A DNA stretch of 33,871 nucleotides from Candidatus Accumulibacter aalborgensis (GCF_900089955.1 NZ_FLQX01000103.1:1-33871); one strand, 5' to 3'. Counted from the stretch's first letter, positions 16,356 through 25,112 are shown. A program made the numbers and translations. The notes: generated by a model from the sequence alone, not told the origin.

Positions 16356-17303
16356 TCAGCCGCGCACCAAAATATGGACGAGCATGCCGATCACCGCCAA
16401 CAGGAAAGCGGTGGCGAGAAATTCCGGCACGCGAAAGATGCGCATCTTGGCGCTGACCGTCTCAAGCACAGCGAGCAGCGCGCCGCCGATCGCCAGCTTC
16501 AGGATCAGCACCGGCATCGCCAGCAGCAGGGCCAGTGGCGCTTGCGCCTCGGCAATCCCCCATGGCAGGAACAGTGCCAGACCGATGCACGAGTAGGCGA
16601 AGAGCTTCAGGCTGGCACCCCACTCGAGCAGGGCCAGGTGGCGGCCCGAGTATTCGAGGATCAGCGCCTCGTGGATCATGGTAAGTTCGAGGTGGGTCGC
16701 CGGGTTGTCCACCGGCACGCGCGCATTCTCGGCCAGCGACACGATAATGAAGGCCACCCCGGCGAAGGCCAGGCTCGGATAGATCGTCAGATCGCGATGC
16801 GCCAGCGTCTCGACGATGGTCGTCAGCGAGGTCGACTTCGAGATCAGAGACGCCGAGAAGAGGACCATCAAGAGCGCCGGTTCGGCGAGAAAGCCGATCA
16901 GCATTTCGCGCCGGGCACCGAGCGTGCCGAACGAGGTGCCGACATCCATCGCCGCCAGCGAAATGAACACCCGCGCAAAGGCGAACAGGCCGACCAGGGC
17001 AATCGCGTCGGCCGCTGGCGACAGCGGCAGATCGGTGGACAGCGTCGGAATGATCGCGCTAGCCAGCGCCATGCAGCCGAAAACGATGTACGGCGCGCCG
17101 CGGAACAGTGGCGAGGCGTGCTCGGCCAGCACCGATTCCTTGTTGAACAGCTTGTGCAACATACGGTACGGCTGCAGGACGCTGGGCGCCGACTTGTTCT
17201 GCAGCCAGGCACGCCACTGATTGATCCAGCCACTGAGCAGAGGCGCCAGCAGCAGCGCCATGACGATCTCCAGCAGTTGTGAGAAGACGCCGAGCCAGCT
17301 CAT
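16356..17303 (-). CDS. hyfC: HyfC/NuoH-like membrane subunit
   Basis: A 315-residue NuoH-family protein with about eight membrane spans. Its cytoplasmic loops face the NuoB/NuoD-like pair: LLHKLFNKE-type loop (QPYRMLHKLFNKESV, about 44-58), GTSFGTLGARREMLIGFLAEP (about 120-140) and SLAENARVPVDNPATHLELTMIHEA (about 187-211, with the conserved acidic residues of the coupling channel). It anchors the soluble arm to the antiporter-like module. The ATG overlaps the hyfB stop (ATGA at 17300-17303). Confidence 0.9.
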   Translation of the reverse strand: MSWLGVFSQLLEIVMALLLAPLLSGWINQWRAWLQNKSAPSVLQPYRMLHKLFNKESVLAEHASPLFRGAPYIVFGCMALASAIIPTLSTDLPLSPAADAIALVGLFAFARVFISLAAMDVGTSFGTLGARREMLIGFLAEPALLMVLFSASLISKSTSLTTIVETLAHRDLTIYPSLAFAGVAFIIVSLAENARVPVDNPATHLELTMIHEALILEYSGRHLALLEWGASLKLFAYSCIGLALFLPWGIAEAQAPLALLLAMPVLILKLAIGGALLAVLETVSAKMRIFRVPEFLATAFLLAVIGMLVHILVRG

Positions 17304-19303
17304 TGCTTCACCACCACCAGGACCGCGATCAGCGTCACGAAACTGTAGAGGAGATAGACGGCAATCCGCCCCTGCTGCAACAAGCCGATCAGGCTGGCCA
17401 GACGCTCGACGGCGCGGCCCAGCGGCACGTAGAGCCAGTGCCAGAAGTGGTCAGCGACGCTGACCCGATAGCGGGGTTCGGCGTCGAATGGCGTCGGCAG
17501 CTCACGTTCCATGCGGAAAAAGGGCTCGAAAATCTGCCGGATCGGCTGACCGAAACCCTCGGCGGTATCCTGCATGCGAGCGTTCTGCCACCGGTAGCCG
17601 CAGTCCCAGGGCGCCGCGCGCCGCAGGCGGCCGTGGTACAGCAGGCGCACCAGCAGGAAGGCGAGCGCGAAGCTGGCCGCCACGCCGAGCAGGAAAATGG
17701 CCGGCCCGTAACTGGCTCGCTCGATGGCCACCGGGACCAGCAGCCAGCCGCTGTCGTTTACGGTTTCACCGAGACCCGCGCCAACCAGTACCCTTGTCAC
17801 CGGGTCGATCAGCGCAATGAACTGGACTGGAAACAGCCCCAGCGCGAGGCAACCGCCGACCAGCCAGGCCATGCCGATGCGCTCCCAGCCGCCGGCGTCA
17901 CGCGCTCGTGCCAGTTTCTCCTCGCGCGGCTGGCCGAGGAAGATGACCCCGAAGAACTTGACCATGGTGTAGCCGGCGAGTGCGGCGATCAGCGCGATCA
18001 GCGCCGCGAACACCGGGATCAGCATGTCCAGGAAAGAACTCGGCAAGCCGGATGAGAACAGGAAGCTTTGCAGCAGCAGCCACTCGGAGACGAAACCACC
18101 AAGCGGCGGCAGGCCGGCGCTGGCCAGCACGGCAACCAGCGTGACCCACGCCACCCAGGGCATGGTGCGAATCAAGCCACCGAGTTTGCCGAGGTTGCGC
18201 TCGCCGGTTGCATGCAGGACTGCACCCGTACCCACGAAGAGCAGACTCTTGAAGAAGGCATGGCTTGCCACATGGTAGAGCACCGCGGTCAGCGCCAATG
18301 CCGCCATTGGCTGCATGCCGAAGGCCGAGAACAACACCGTCAGGCCGATGCCGGCGAAAAGCAGACCGATGTTTTCGATCGACGAGTAGGCCAGCAGTCG
18401 TTTCATATCGACCTGCACGGCGGCGAAGACGACACCGAACAGCGCCGTCGTCAGGCCAACCGCAAGCAGCAGCAGTCCCCACCACCAGACCGTGGTGTGC
18501 AGCAGGTCGAAAAAGACGCGCAGTACGCCGTAGATCGCGGTCTTCAGCATCACCCCGCTCATCAGCGCGGAGACCGGCGAGGGAGCGGCGGGGTGGGCCT
18601 CGGGAAGCCATACGTGGAGCGGCACGATGCCAGCCTTGGCGCCGAAACCGAACAGCGCGAGGAGAAAGGCGACCGACGCCCAGAACGGCGAAAGTGCCTG
18701 GACGCGCATGCTGGCGAAGGTGTAGTCGCCGGTATTGGCCTGCAGGACGCCGAAGCACAGCAGGATGCTGATGGCGCCGATATGCGCGATCAGCAAATAA
18801 AGGTAGCCGGCACGCTGGATCTCGACAATGCGATGGTTGGCGGTGACCAGGAAGAACGACGACAGGGCCATTGTCTCCCACATCACCATGAAGGCGTAGG
18901 CGTCATCGGCGAGGACGACAAGCGCCATGCTGGCGAGAAAGAGGTGGTACTCGAGCGCCAGCAGCCCGGGCGGCGTACCTTCGCCCTTGCGGAAATAGCC
19001 GGCAGCAAACGCGGACACGCCCGCCGAGACGCTGCCGATGACCATCAGAAAGAAAGCCGACAGGCTGTCGAGGCGGAAGTGGAATGGCAAACTCGGGAGC
19101 CCGATCGGCAGAACGGCCACCTCGGGCGAACTCATGACCGAACTCAGTGCGACGCCAAACAGCAGCAGCCCGAAAGCCCCGCCGGCAGGAAACAGCACTC
19201 TCGCGACCAGGGTCAAGCGGCGCAAGGCGAACACGCCAGCGACGCCAATCAGCAGCCAAGCCGCAACCACCAGCAGAACCCAGTCGAGATGCACCCAATT
19301 CAT
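17300..19303 (-). CDS. hyfB: HyfB/NuoL-like proton-translocating membrane subunit
   Basis: A 667-residue antiporter-like subunit from ATG 19303 (MNWVHLDWVLLVVAAWLL), with about 16 membrane spans. It shows FMVMWETMALSSFFLV (TM5 Glu), GAKAGIVPLHVWLPEAHPAAPSPVSALMSG (TM7 Lys and broken TM8) and RLLAYSSIENIGLL. The C-terminal part includes a hydrophilic loop with CGYRWQNARMQDTAEGFGQPIRQIFEPFF and a final span, typical of HyfB/HycC. This start forms an ATGA overlap with a five-codon mini-ORF that has a GGAGGT site. The alternative ATG 19381 adds 26 polar residues and lies between a leader palindrome and the true ribosome site. It is the first gene of the operon. Confidence 0.9.
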   Translation of the reverse strand: MNWVHLDWVLLVVAAWLLIGVAGVFALRRLTLVARVLFPAGGAFGLLLFGVALSSVMSSPEVAVLPIGLPSLPFHFRLDSLSAFFLMVIGSVSAGVSAFAAGYFRKGEGTPPGLLALEYHLFLASMALVVLADDAYAFMVMWETMALSSFFLVTANHRIVEIQRAGYLYLLIAHIGAISILLCFGVLQANTGDYTFASMRVQALSPFWASVAFLLALFGFGAKAGIVPLHVWLPEAHPAAPSPVSALMSGVMLKTAIYGVLRVFFDLLHTTVWWWGLLLLAVGLTTALFGVVFAAVQVDMKRLLAYSSIENIGLLFAGIGLTVLFSAFGMQPMAALALTAVLYHVASHAFFKSLLFVGTGAVLHATGERNLGKLGGLIRTMPWVAWVTLVAVLASAGLPPLGGFVSEWLLLQSFLFSSGLPSSFLDMLIPVFAALIALIAALAGYTMVKFFGVIFLGQPREEKLARARDAGGWERIGMAWLVGGCLALGLFPVQFIALIDPVTRVLVGAGLGETVNDSGWLLVPVAIERASYGPAIFLLGVAASFALAFLLVRLLYHGRLRRAAPWDCGYRWQNARMQDTAEGFGQPIRQIFEPFFRMERELPTPFDAEPRYRVSVADHFWHWLYVPLGRAVERLASLIGLLQQGRIAVYLLYSFVTLIAVLVVVKQ

Positions 19304-19317
19304 ATTGACAACAGCAT
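19300..19317 (-). promoter_or_regulatory. Mini-ORF (MLLSI) and Shine-Dalgarno coupled to hyfB
   Basis: On the minus strand a consensus GGAGGT (19332-19327) sits 9 bases before an ATG that opens MLLSI followed by TGA. That stop overlaps the hyfB ATG as ATGA. The only strong ribosome site thus serves the mini-ORF, and hyfB may be translated by termination-reinitiation. It could also be chance, with ribosomes choosing between the two ATGs 14 bases apart. Confidence 0.45.
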
Positions 19318-19384
19318 GTTGTTCAGACCTCCAAAAAGCCCGCCAGAAAGTCGCTACACGGGGCGCTTGAAGGGTGTCCATACT

Positions 19385-19401
19385 TTGGCTAGAGTAGCCA
19401 A
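19385..19401. promoter_or_regulatory. Perfect dyad in the hyfB leader
   Basis: TTGGCTA-GAG-TAGCCAA is a perfect 7-bp inverted repeat with a 3-base loop, about 80 bases upstream of hyfB and downstream of its predicted promoter. In RNA it would form a short hairpin in the 5' leader; in DNA it could be a second operator. It has no U-tract, so a simple terminator is unlikely. Confidence 0.45.
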
Positions 19402-19439
19402 GGCAACGACTCTTTCGCTACGGCGTGAACCTGATGAGA

Positions 19440-19467
19440 ATTATATTTCTTCCTGCTACAATTGCAA
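19440..19467 (-). promoter_or_regulatory. Sigma-70-like promoter of the hyf/ehr operon
   Basis: Minus strand TTGCAA (19467-19462) is followed after 16 bases by a perfect TATAAT (19445-19440). Transcription would start near 19433, giving a leader of about 130 bases before hyfB. The -35 box is the centre of the 16-bp palindrome at 19457-19472, implying repression by whatever binds there. Confidence 0.6.
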
Positions 19468-19472
19468 TTGTA
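19457..19472. promoter_or_regulatory. 16-bp perfect palindrome, probable operator
   Basis: TACAATTGCAATTGTA is identical to its reverse complement and very AT-rich for this genome. It lies 26 bases before the ATG of the small regulator gene and over the -35 element of the divergent operon promoter. A dimeric ribbon-helix-helix protein is the obvious candidate ligand. Confidence 0.6.
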
Positions 19473-19498
19473 ATTTAATTAACATTGAATGTGCTTAA

Positions 19499-19681
19499 AT
19501 GGAAAACCGCACTGCACGCTTGACCATTCTCGTCGACCCTCGCAAGAAGCGAATCTTCGAGGAAATCTGCGCCGCTCACGATCTGACGCCTTCCCAGGTG
19601 GTCAGGAAGCTGATTCGTCAATACATCATCGAGAACGCCGGCGACCGGGAACTGCCAGACTGGCTGAAGGGACGCTCCTAG
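19499..19681 (+). CDS. Small ribbon-helix-helix (CopG/Arc-like) regulator
   Basis: A 60-residue protein: MENRTARLTILVDPRKKRIF has the alternating polar/hydrophobic strand typical of ribbon-helix-helix proteins (TARLTILVDP, about 5-14). Two helices follow (KKRIFEEICAAHDL and TPSQVVRKLIRQYIIENA), with the TPSQVVRKLI pattern of helix B. Such proteins bind operators as dimers of dimers through the paired strands. It is divergent from hyfB with a strong palindrome in the shared region, so it may regulate that operon and itself. No toxin gene follows; the next gene converges from the other strand 21 bases on. An antitoxin-like origin is possible. The start has no clear Shine-Dalgarno site. Confidence 0.75.
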   Translation: MENRTARLTILVDPRKKRIFEEICAAHDLTPSQVVRKLIRQYIIENAGDRELPDWLKGRS

Positions 19682-19702
19682 GGTTCAGACTGTGGCCCTG
19701 GT

Positions 19703-20485
19703 CTACAGGTCGTAGTCGTAATCGATGGTCAGCGGTGCGTGGTCGCTGAAACGCTGCTCCTTGTAGACCGAGGCGGAACGTGCCTTGTCGGCGATGGCGG
19801 CAGTGGCCAGTTGATAGTCGAGCCGCCAACCGACGTTCTTCGCCCGGGCCTGACCGCGATTCGACCACCAGGTGTAAGCGTCCCCGGTGCTCTCGGGATG
19901 CAGTTTGCGGTACACGTCGCACCAGCCGCCTTCGTCGAGCAGTCGGTCTACCCAGGCGCGCTCTTCGGGCAGAAAGCCGGAATTCTTGCGGTTCCCCCGC
20001 CAGTTTCTGAGGTCGATCTCCCGGTGGGCAATGTTCCAGTCGCCGCAGACGATGACTTCGCGCCCACTCGTCGCCAGGTCGACGAGATGCGGGTAGATAA
20101 AGGCCATGAATCGGAACTTCGCCGCTTGTCGTTGCTCGGAGCTGGACCCTGAAGGCTGATAAAGCGAAACGACCGACAGCGCGCCGAAGTCGGCGCGCAG
20201 GTAACGTCCTTCACTGTCGAACTCGGTGCTGCCGAGAACGTCGATCACCCGCTCGGGTCTGCTTTGGCACCAGAGGCCAACGCCACTGTAGCCTTTTTTG
20301 TCCGCGCAGCGGTAATAGGCATGGAAGCCGTCGGGACGGGCCATCTCGTCGGCGAGGTCGGCCTGCTGGGCTTTCAGCTCCTGCACGCAAATGACTTGAG
20401 CATTCTGTGTGGCGAGCCAGGGCGAGAGGCCTTTGCGCCATGCCGAGCGAATGCCATTGAGGTTGAGCGTAATGATGCGTAACAT
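19703..20485 (-). CDS. xth: Exodeoxyribonuclease III / AP endonuclease
   Basis: A 260-residue ExoIII-family enzyme from ATG 20485 (MLRIITLNLNGIRSAWRKG). It carries the metal-binding Asn and Glu (LNLNG and VICVQELKAQ), the YSGVG loop, catalytic CGDWNIAH with Asp and Asn, an aromatic YTWWSNRG region and the C-terminal SDHAPL Asp-His. It should cut DNA at abasic sites and degrade 3' ends in base-excision repair. An in-frame ATG nine codons upstream is less likely because family members begin at this residue. It is divergent from pyrE, a common neighbour in betaproteobacteria, with a 43-base spacer that must hold both promoters. Confidence 0.93.
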   Translation of the reverse strand: MLRIITLNLNGIRSAWRKGLSPWLATQNAQVICVQELKAQQADLADEMARPDGFHAYYRCADKKGYSGVGLWCQSRPERVIDVLGSTEFDSEGRYLRADFGALSVVSLYQPSGSSSEQRQAAKFRFMAFIYPHLVDLATSGREVIVCGDWNIAHREIDLRNWRGNRKNSGFLPEERAWVDRLLDEGGWCDVYRKLHPESTGDAYTWWSNRGQARAKNVGWRLDYQLATAAIADKARSASVYKEQRFSDHAPLTIDYDYDL

Positions 20486-20528
20486 AGGGAATCTTGGTGG
20501 GAACGGGATCAATCGAGAAACGGCTTTT

Positions 20529-21176
20529 ATGGACTTTCGTCAGGAATTCATCGAGTTTGCGGTTGCACAGGAGGTGCTGCGCTTTGGCGAGTTCAAGACC
20601 AAGGCCGGCCGGCTGTCGCCCTACTTTTTCAACGCCGGCCTGTTCAACGATGGCGCGGCGCTGGGCCTGCTGGCCGAATTCTACGCCAAGGCGATCACTG
20701 CCAGTGGTCTGGCCATCGACTCACTGTTCGGCCCAGCCTACAAGGGGATTCCGCTGGTTGCGGTGATCGCTGTCGCGCTGGCCAGAGGCGGACGCAACCT
20801 GCCGTTCTCGTTCAATCGCAAGGAGGTCAAGGATCACGGAGAGGGCGGCAGCATTGTCGGTGCTCCGCTGGCTGGCCGCGTGTTGATCGTCGACGATGTG
20901 ATTTCGGCCGGTACTTCCGTTCGCGAGTCGGTTGAGCTGATTCGTGCCGCCGGGGCGACGCCCTGCGGAGTGGTGATTGCCCTCGATCGCATGGAGCGAG
21001 GTAGTGGCGAGCTGTCTGCGGTGCAGGAGGTCAAGCGGGACTACGATATCCCGGTTCTGGCCGTCGCCAGCCTTGACGATTTGCTGGTCTTCCTCGGGCA
21101 GAGTTCCGCCGGCCAGCACAATGAGGAGGCAGTGGCTCGCTATCGGCAGGAATATGGTGTTGCGCGCAGCCGCTAG
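20529..21176 (+). CDS. pyrE: Orotate phosphoribosyltransferase
   Basis: A 215-residue enzyme that joins orotate and PRPP to give orotidine monophosphate in pyrimidine synthesis. Visible features are FKTKAGRLSPYFFNAG (orotate and dimer contacts, about 22-37), FGPAYKGIP (67-75), the flexible catalytic loop FNRKEVKDHGEGG (about 95-107) and the PRPP-binding motif VLIVDDVISAGTS (118-130). Length is typical. The ATG at 20529 gives the conserved MDFRQEFIEFAV start. The 3' end overlaps the next reading frame by 23 bases, suggesting co-transcription. Confidence 0.95.
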   Translation: MDFRQEFIEFAVAQEVLRFGEFKTKAGRLSPYFFNAGLFNDGAALGLLAEFYAKAITASGLAIDSLFGPAYKGIPLVAVIAVALARGGRNLPFSFNRKEVKDHGEGGSIVGAPLAGRVLIVDDVISAGTSVRESVELIRAAGATPCGVVIALDRMERGSGELSAVQEVKRDYDIPVLAVASLDDLLVFLGQSSAGQHNEEAVARYRQEYGVARSR

Positions 21177-21783
21177 CTATGGCCTGTTGCTGTTGGCAGT
21201 GGCCGGCAGCGGGGCGAGCAGTGCTGCGCCCCGGATCTATTGCTGCCCCGACGAGTCCGGCAAGCAGGTCTGTGGCGACATTCTGCCCGCCGCCTGTTAT
21301 GGCCGTGCCTATCGCGAAGTGGGTGATTCCGGCCGCACGGCGCGGCTGGTGGACGCCCCCCTGACCCCCGAGCAGCGCGCCAGGCGAGCGGCTGAAGAGC
21401 AAAGGCGAGCGGAGGAGGAGCGTTTGCTCAACGAGCAGAAGCGACGGGATCAGGCCCTCCTCAATACCTATTCCAGCGAGAACGATATCGAACTCATGCG
21501 CAGCCGCGCCGAGCGGGACATCACCGCGGCGATCAAGGCGGCTGAGGAACGGATTACCGAAATACGCCGACTGCGCAAGAAATTCGAGGATGAGGCGGAG
21601 TTTTACAGGAAGCGGCAGTTGCCCGCCGATGTGGCCAAGGGCTTGCGCGATGCCGACTACGAGATCGCTTCGCAGGAGTGGGTCATCGAGTCGAAGAAGA
21701 AGGATTGGGAGACGATGCGCAGGAAATATGACCAGGATCTGCGCCGTTTTGTCGAAATTTCGAAGCGTCCACCGGCACGCTGA
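21154..21783 (+). CDS. Exported coiled-coil protein of unknown function
   Basis: A 209-residue protein with a probable Sec signal peptide (MVLRAAASYGLLLLAVAGSGASSA, cleavage near residue 24-25). A short cysteine-rich segment follows (YCCPDESGKQVCGDILPAACYGRAY, four cysteines plus one, roughly DUF4124-like in placement). The rest is a highly charged helical region (about 68-205, RRAAEEQRRAEEERLLNEQ, AAEERITEIRRLRKKFEDEAEF) expected to form a coiled coil. It should act in the periplasm. The ATG lies within the last codons of pyrE with AGGA upstream. No catalytic motif is visible and the function is not recognised. Confidence 0.75.
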   Translation: MVLRAAASYGLLLLAVAGSGASSAAPRIYCCPDESGKQVCGDILPAACYGRAYREVGDSGRTARLVDAPLTPEQRARRAAEEQRRAEEERLLNEQKRRDQALLNTYSSENDIELMRSRAERDITAAIKAAEERITEIRRLRKKFEDEAEFYRKRQLPADVAKGLRDADYEIASQEWVIESKKKDWETMRRKYDQDLRRFVEISKRPPAR

Positions 21784-21860
21784 GGCACGCAGCGGTCGGC
21801 CGCCCGCCCGCTCGCTCGCCGTGAATATCGGCCTGCTCCCGACGATCTGTGTAGCCGAAT
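21784..21860. other. Short gap between convergent genes
   Basis: This 77-base GC-rich gap separates the convergent ends of the coiled-coil gene and gatB. No stable hairpin with a U-tract could be seen for either direction. Confidence 0.3.
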
Positions 21861-23312
21861 TCAGCCGAGTTTCTTGCGCAGTAGCTCGTTGACTTGCTGT
21901 GGGTTGGCCTGGCCGCGCGTCGCTTTCATGGCTTTACCGACCAGTGCGTTGAAGGCCTTTTCCTTGCCCGCCCTGAACTCGCCGACCATCGTTGCATTGG
22001 CACTCAGGACCTCATCGATCAACGCTTCCAGCGCGCTGCTGTCGGTAATCTGCTGCAGGCCATCGCGGGCGATGATCTCGTCGGCCGAACTGCCCTCACC
22101 GTTCCACATGGCGTCGAACACCCTCTTGGCGATGTTGTTGGAGATCGTGCCGTCGCCAATGCGGGCCACCAGTCCACCAAGTTGTTCTGCCGAGACGCAA
22201 GAGTCGCTGATTTCGCGCGCTTCCCTGTTGAGGCGGGCGGCGAGGTCAACCGTCACCCAGTTGGCACAAGCCTTGGCGTTTGACTTGCCGGCAGCGGCAA
22301 CGGCCGCTTCGTAGTAGCCGGCGAGTTCTAGCGAGGTCGTGAGGACCTTGGCGTCGTAAGCGGAAAGCCCGTAGTCGGTGATCAGGCGGTCGCGTTTGGC
22401 CGCGGGCAGTTCGGGCATCTGCGCACGCATCCGGTCGACCCACTGTGCGTCGATGACCAGCGGCAAGAGGTCGGGGTCGGGGAAGTAGCGGTAATCGTGG
22501 GCGTCTTCCTTCGAGCGCATGGCGCGCGTTGCACCGCTATCCGGGTCGAACAGTACCGTCGCCTGCTCGATGCGGCCACCGTCTTCGAGGGTGGCAATCT
22601 GCCACTGCACTTCGTAGTCGATCGCTTGTTGCATGAAGCGGAAGGAGTTCAGGTTCTTGATTTCGCGTCGCGTGCCCAAATGCGTCTGACCGACGGGGCG
22701 TACCGAGACGTTGGCGTCACAGCGGAACGAGCCCTCCTGCATGTTGCCGTCGCAGATACCGATCCAGCGGACGAGCGCGTGCAATACGCGGGCATAGGCG
22801 ACCGCTTCGGCGGCAGAGCGCAGGTCCGGTTCGGTGACGATCTCCAGCAGCGGTGTTCCGGCGCGGTTGAGGTCGATTCCGGATTTGCCGACGAACTGGT
22901 GGCCGAGTTCTTCGTGCAGCGACTTGCCGGCGTCCTCCTCGAGATGGGCGCGGGTCAGGCGGACCACCTTCTCTACCTCGCCGATCTGAATCGAGAGCTT
23001 GCCGCCGACGACGACCGGCAGTTCGTACTGGCTGATCTGATAGCCTTTCGGCAGATCAGGGTAGAAGTAGTTCTTGCGTGCAAAAACCGATCTGGGCGCG
23101 ATTTGTGCCTCGACCGCGAGGCCGAATCTGATCGCGCACTCGACTGCTCCCCGGTTCAACACCGGTAGCACTCCGGGCAAGGCGATATCGACCGCGTTCG
23201 CCTGGACGTTGGGCGACGCGCCAAAGGCGGTTGAACTGCCCGAAAAAATCTTGGCTTGCGTCGACAACTGTGCGTGCGTCTCGATGCCGATGACGACTTC
23301 CCATTGTTTCAT
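21861..23312 (-). CDS. gatB: Asp/Glu-tRNA(Asn/Gln) amidotransferase subunit B
   Basis: A 483-residue subunit opening [25 protein letters not shown], the GatB kinase-like catalytic cradle. [17 protein letters not shown] (about 69-85), the HLEEDAGKS loop (about 122-130) and [17 protein letters not shown] (about 147-163) follow, with a C-terminal YqeY/tail domain (about 330-483) that binds tRNA. It phosphorylates the glutamate or aspartate on misacylated tRNA and uses ammonia from GatA. It is the last gene of gatC-gatA-gatB, 37 bases after gatA. Length and motifs are normal. Confidence 0.96.
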   Translation of the reverse strand: MKQWEVVIGIETHAQLSTQAKIFSGSSTAFGASPNVQANAVDIALPGVLPVLNRGAVECAIRFGLAVEAQIAPRSVFARKNYFYPDLPKGYQISQYELPVVVGGKLSIQIGEVEKVVRLTRAHLEEDAGKSLHEELGHQFVGKSGIDLNRAGTPLLEIVTEPDLRSAAEAVAYARVLHALVRWIGICDGNMQEGSFRCDANVSVRPVGQTHLGTRREIKNLNSFRFMQQAIDYEVQWQIATLEDGGRIEQATVLFDPDSGATRAMRSKEDAHDYRYFPDPDLLPLVIDAQWVDRMRAQMPELPAAKRDRLITDYGLSAYDAKVLTTSLELAGYYEAAVAAAGKSNAKACANWVTVDLAARLNREAREISDSCVSAEQLGGLVARIGDGTISNNIAKRVFDAMWNGEGSSADEIIARDGLQQITDSSALEALIDEVLSANATMVGEFRAGKEKAFNALVGKAMKATRGQANPQQVNELLRKKLG

Positions 23313-23349
23313 CAGTGCTTACTCACTCTTCAAGAACGCTGCCGGCTGA

Positions 23350-24816
23350 TCACAGCTCAGCGGGACTCTGCAGGTGCCAGGCGTTGGCCTGCTGGTACCG
23401 GTGCGCGACATTCAGCAGTCTGGCTTCGGAAAAATAGTTGCCGATCAGTTGCAGGCCGGCCGGCAGCCCGCCGGCAAACCCGCAGGGAAGCGAAATCGCC
23501 GGCAGGCCGGCCAGGTTGACGGCGATCGTGTAAATGTCGGAAAGGTACATCTGGACCGGATCGGCAGCCTTCTCGCCGAGCTTGAACGCCGTGCTCGGGC
23601 TGGTCGGTCCGATGATCACGTCGCACTGCCGAAAGGCTTCGGCAAAGTCACTGGCGATCAGGCGGCGAATGCGTTGCGCCTGCAGGTAGTAGGCGTCGTA
23701 GTAGCCATGCGACAGGACATATGTGCCGATCAGGATGCGCCGTTTGACCTCGGCGCCGAAACCCTGGGCACGGCTCCTGCTGTACATCTCGTTCAAGTCC
23801 TGATAATCCGGCGCCCGGTGGCCGTAGCGCACACCGTCAAAGCGGGCGAGGTTCGAACTCGCTTCGGCCGGTGCAATCACGTAGTAGGCGGCGACCGAAA
23901 GTCCCATGCTCGGCAGGCGGATGGCGACCGTTTCGGCACCGAGTTTGCGGTAGCCGGCGATCGCCTGCTCGACGAGTTGCATGACTTCCGGACTGCAGCC
24001 GTCGCCAAAGAACTCTGCCGGCAGACCGATCTTCAATCCGGCCAGCGGTTGGCCGTCGGTGACGGCGTTGATTTCGCGGCTGTAGTCTTCACCTGGACGG
24101 TCGAGGCTGGTCGAGTCGCGCTCGTCAAAGCCGGCCATGCTGTTGAGCAGCACGGCGCAGTCGGCTGCTGACCGGCCGAGCGGGCCGGCCTGGTCGAGCG
24201 ACGAGGCGAAGGCGATCATCCCGTAGCGCGACACCACGCCATACGTCGGCTTCATCCCGGTCAGGTTGCACAGGGCAGCCGGTTGCCGGATCGATCCGCC
24301 GGTGTCGGTGCCAGTGGCAGCCGGCGCCAGGCGGGCGGCGACCGCGGCCGCCGAGCCGCCGGACGACCCGCCAGGAACGCAAGTCAAATTCCAGGGGTTC
24401 TTCACCGGGCCAAAGAACGACGTTTCGTTCGACGAACCCATGGCGAACTCGTCCATGTTGGTCTTGCCGAGCAGGACCGCTCCGGCAGCCTTGAAGCGGG
24501 TGATCACGGCGGCATCGTAGGGGCTGATGAAATTGCTCAGCATTTTCGATGCGCAGGTGGTAAGCCAGCCCTGGGTACAGAAAATGTCCTTGTGCGCGAT
24601 CGGGATGCCGGTCAGCGGACCACCTTCGCCGCGCGCCAGTCGCGCATCGGCAGCGTGTGCCTGGGCAAGACTGCGGGCTGGGTCCACGGTGATGAAGGCA
24701 TTGAGCTGAGGGTTATGGCGGGCGATTCGGTCGAGGTAGAGTTGCGTCAGTTCAACACTCGAAATCTCTTTCGTCGCCAAGGCCTTGGCCAGGGCCGGCA
24801 AGCTTTGCTCAATCAT
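23350..24816 (-). CDS. gatA: Asp/Glu-tRNA(Asn/Gln) amidotransferase subunit A (amidase)
   Basis: A 488-residue amidase-signature enzyme releasing ammonia from glutamine for the GatB reaction. The Ser-cisSer-Lys triad can be placed: K76 in [11 protein letters not shown]151 in VPGGSSGGS and S175 in [30 protein letters not shown] is the conserved stretch before the triad serines. The ATG overlaps the gatC stop by four bases (ATGA at 24813-24816). Confidence 0.97.
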   Translation of the reverse strand: MIEQSLPALAKALATKEISSVELTQLYLDRIARHNPQLNAFITVDPARSLAQAHAADARLARGEGGPLTGIPIAHKDIFCTQGWLTTCASKMLSNFISPYDAAVITRFKAAGAVLLGKTNMDEFAMGSSNETSFFGPVKNPWNLTCVPGGSSGGSAAAVAARLAPAATGTDTGGSIRQPAALCNLTGMKPTYGVVSRYGMIAFASSLDQAGPLGRSAADCAVLLNSMAGFDERDSTSLDRPGEDYSREINAVTDGQPLAGLKIGLPAEFFGDGCSPEVMQLVEQAIAGYRKLGAETVAIRLPSMGLSVAAYYVIAPAEASSNLARFDGVRYGHRAPDYQDLNEMYSRSRAQGFGAEVKRRILIGTYVLSHGYYDAYYLQAQRIRRLIASDFAEAFRQCDVIIGPTSPSTAFKLGEKAADPVQMYLSDIYTIAVNLAGLPAISLPCGFAGGLPAGLQLIGNYFSEARLLNVAHRYQQANAWHLQSPAEL

Positions 24817-25112
24817 TCGATCACCTTCGGCACCAGGTACAGGCCGGCCTCGGTTTCCGGCGCGATGGCCTGGAAAGCTGCCCGTTGCTCGTCGAGTTGA
24901 CCGGTTTCGGTCACGCGGTCGGCGCGCAGGCGCTGCGCGACATCCTGAGCATGCGCCATCGGTTCGACGCCGGTGGTATCAACCGCCTGCATCGCTTCTA
25001 TCAAGCCAAAAATCTCGTTCATGTGGCCGAGCGTGCTGTGCACCTCGGGGTCACTGATTTCGATCCGGGCAAGGTGGGCAACGCGCCGGACCTGTTCTGG
25101 GGTGAGCGACAT
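24813..25112 (-). CDS. gatC: Asp/Glu-tRNA(Asn/Gln) amidotransferase subunit C
   Basis: A 99-residue protein beginning [20 protein letters not shown], with the conserved [14 protein letters not shown] region (about 44-57) and a VPKVIE C-terminus. GatC wraps around the GatA-GatB interface and stabilises the complex. It is first of the gatCAB operon and divergent from mreB across a 102-base spacer, an arrangement common in betaproteobacteria. Confidence 0.96.
   Translation of the reverse strand: MSLTPEQVRRVAHLARIEISDPEVHSTLGHMNEIFGLIEAMQAVDTTGVEPMAHAQDVAQRLRADRVTETGQLDEQRAAFQAIAPETEAGLYLVPKVIE

Noticed and set aside
19304-19381. Longer hyfB start at 19381
   Set aside because: The extra 26 residues are polar and unlike family N-termini, while the downstream ATG has the ATGA overlap and nearby ribosome site.
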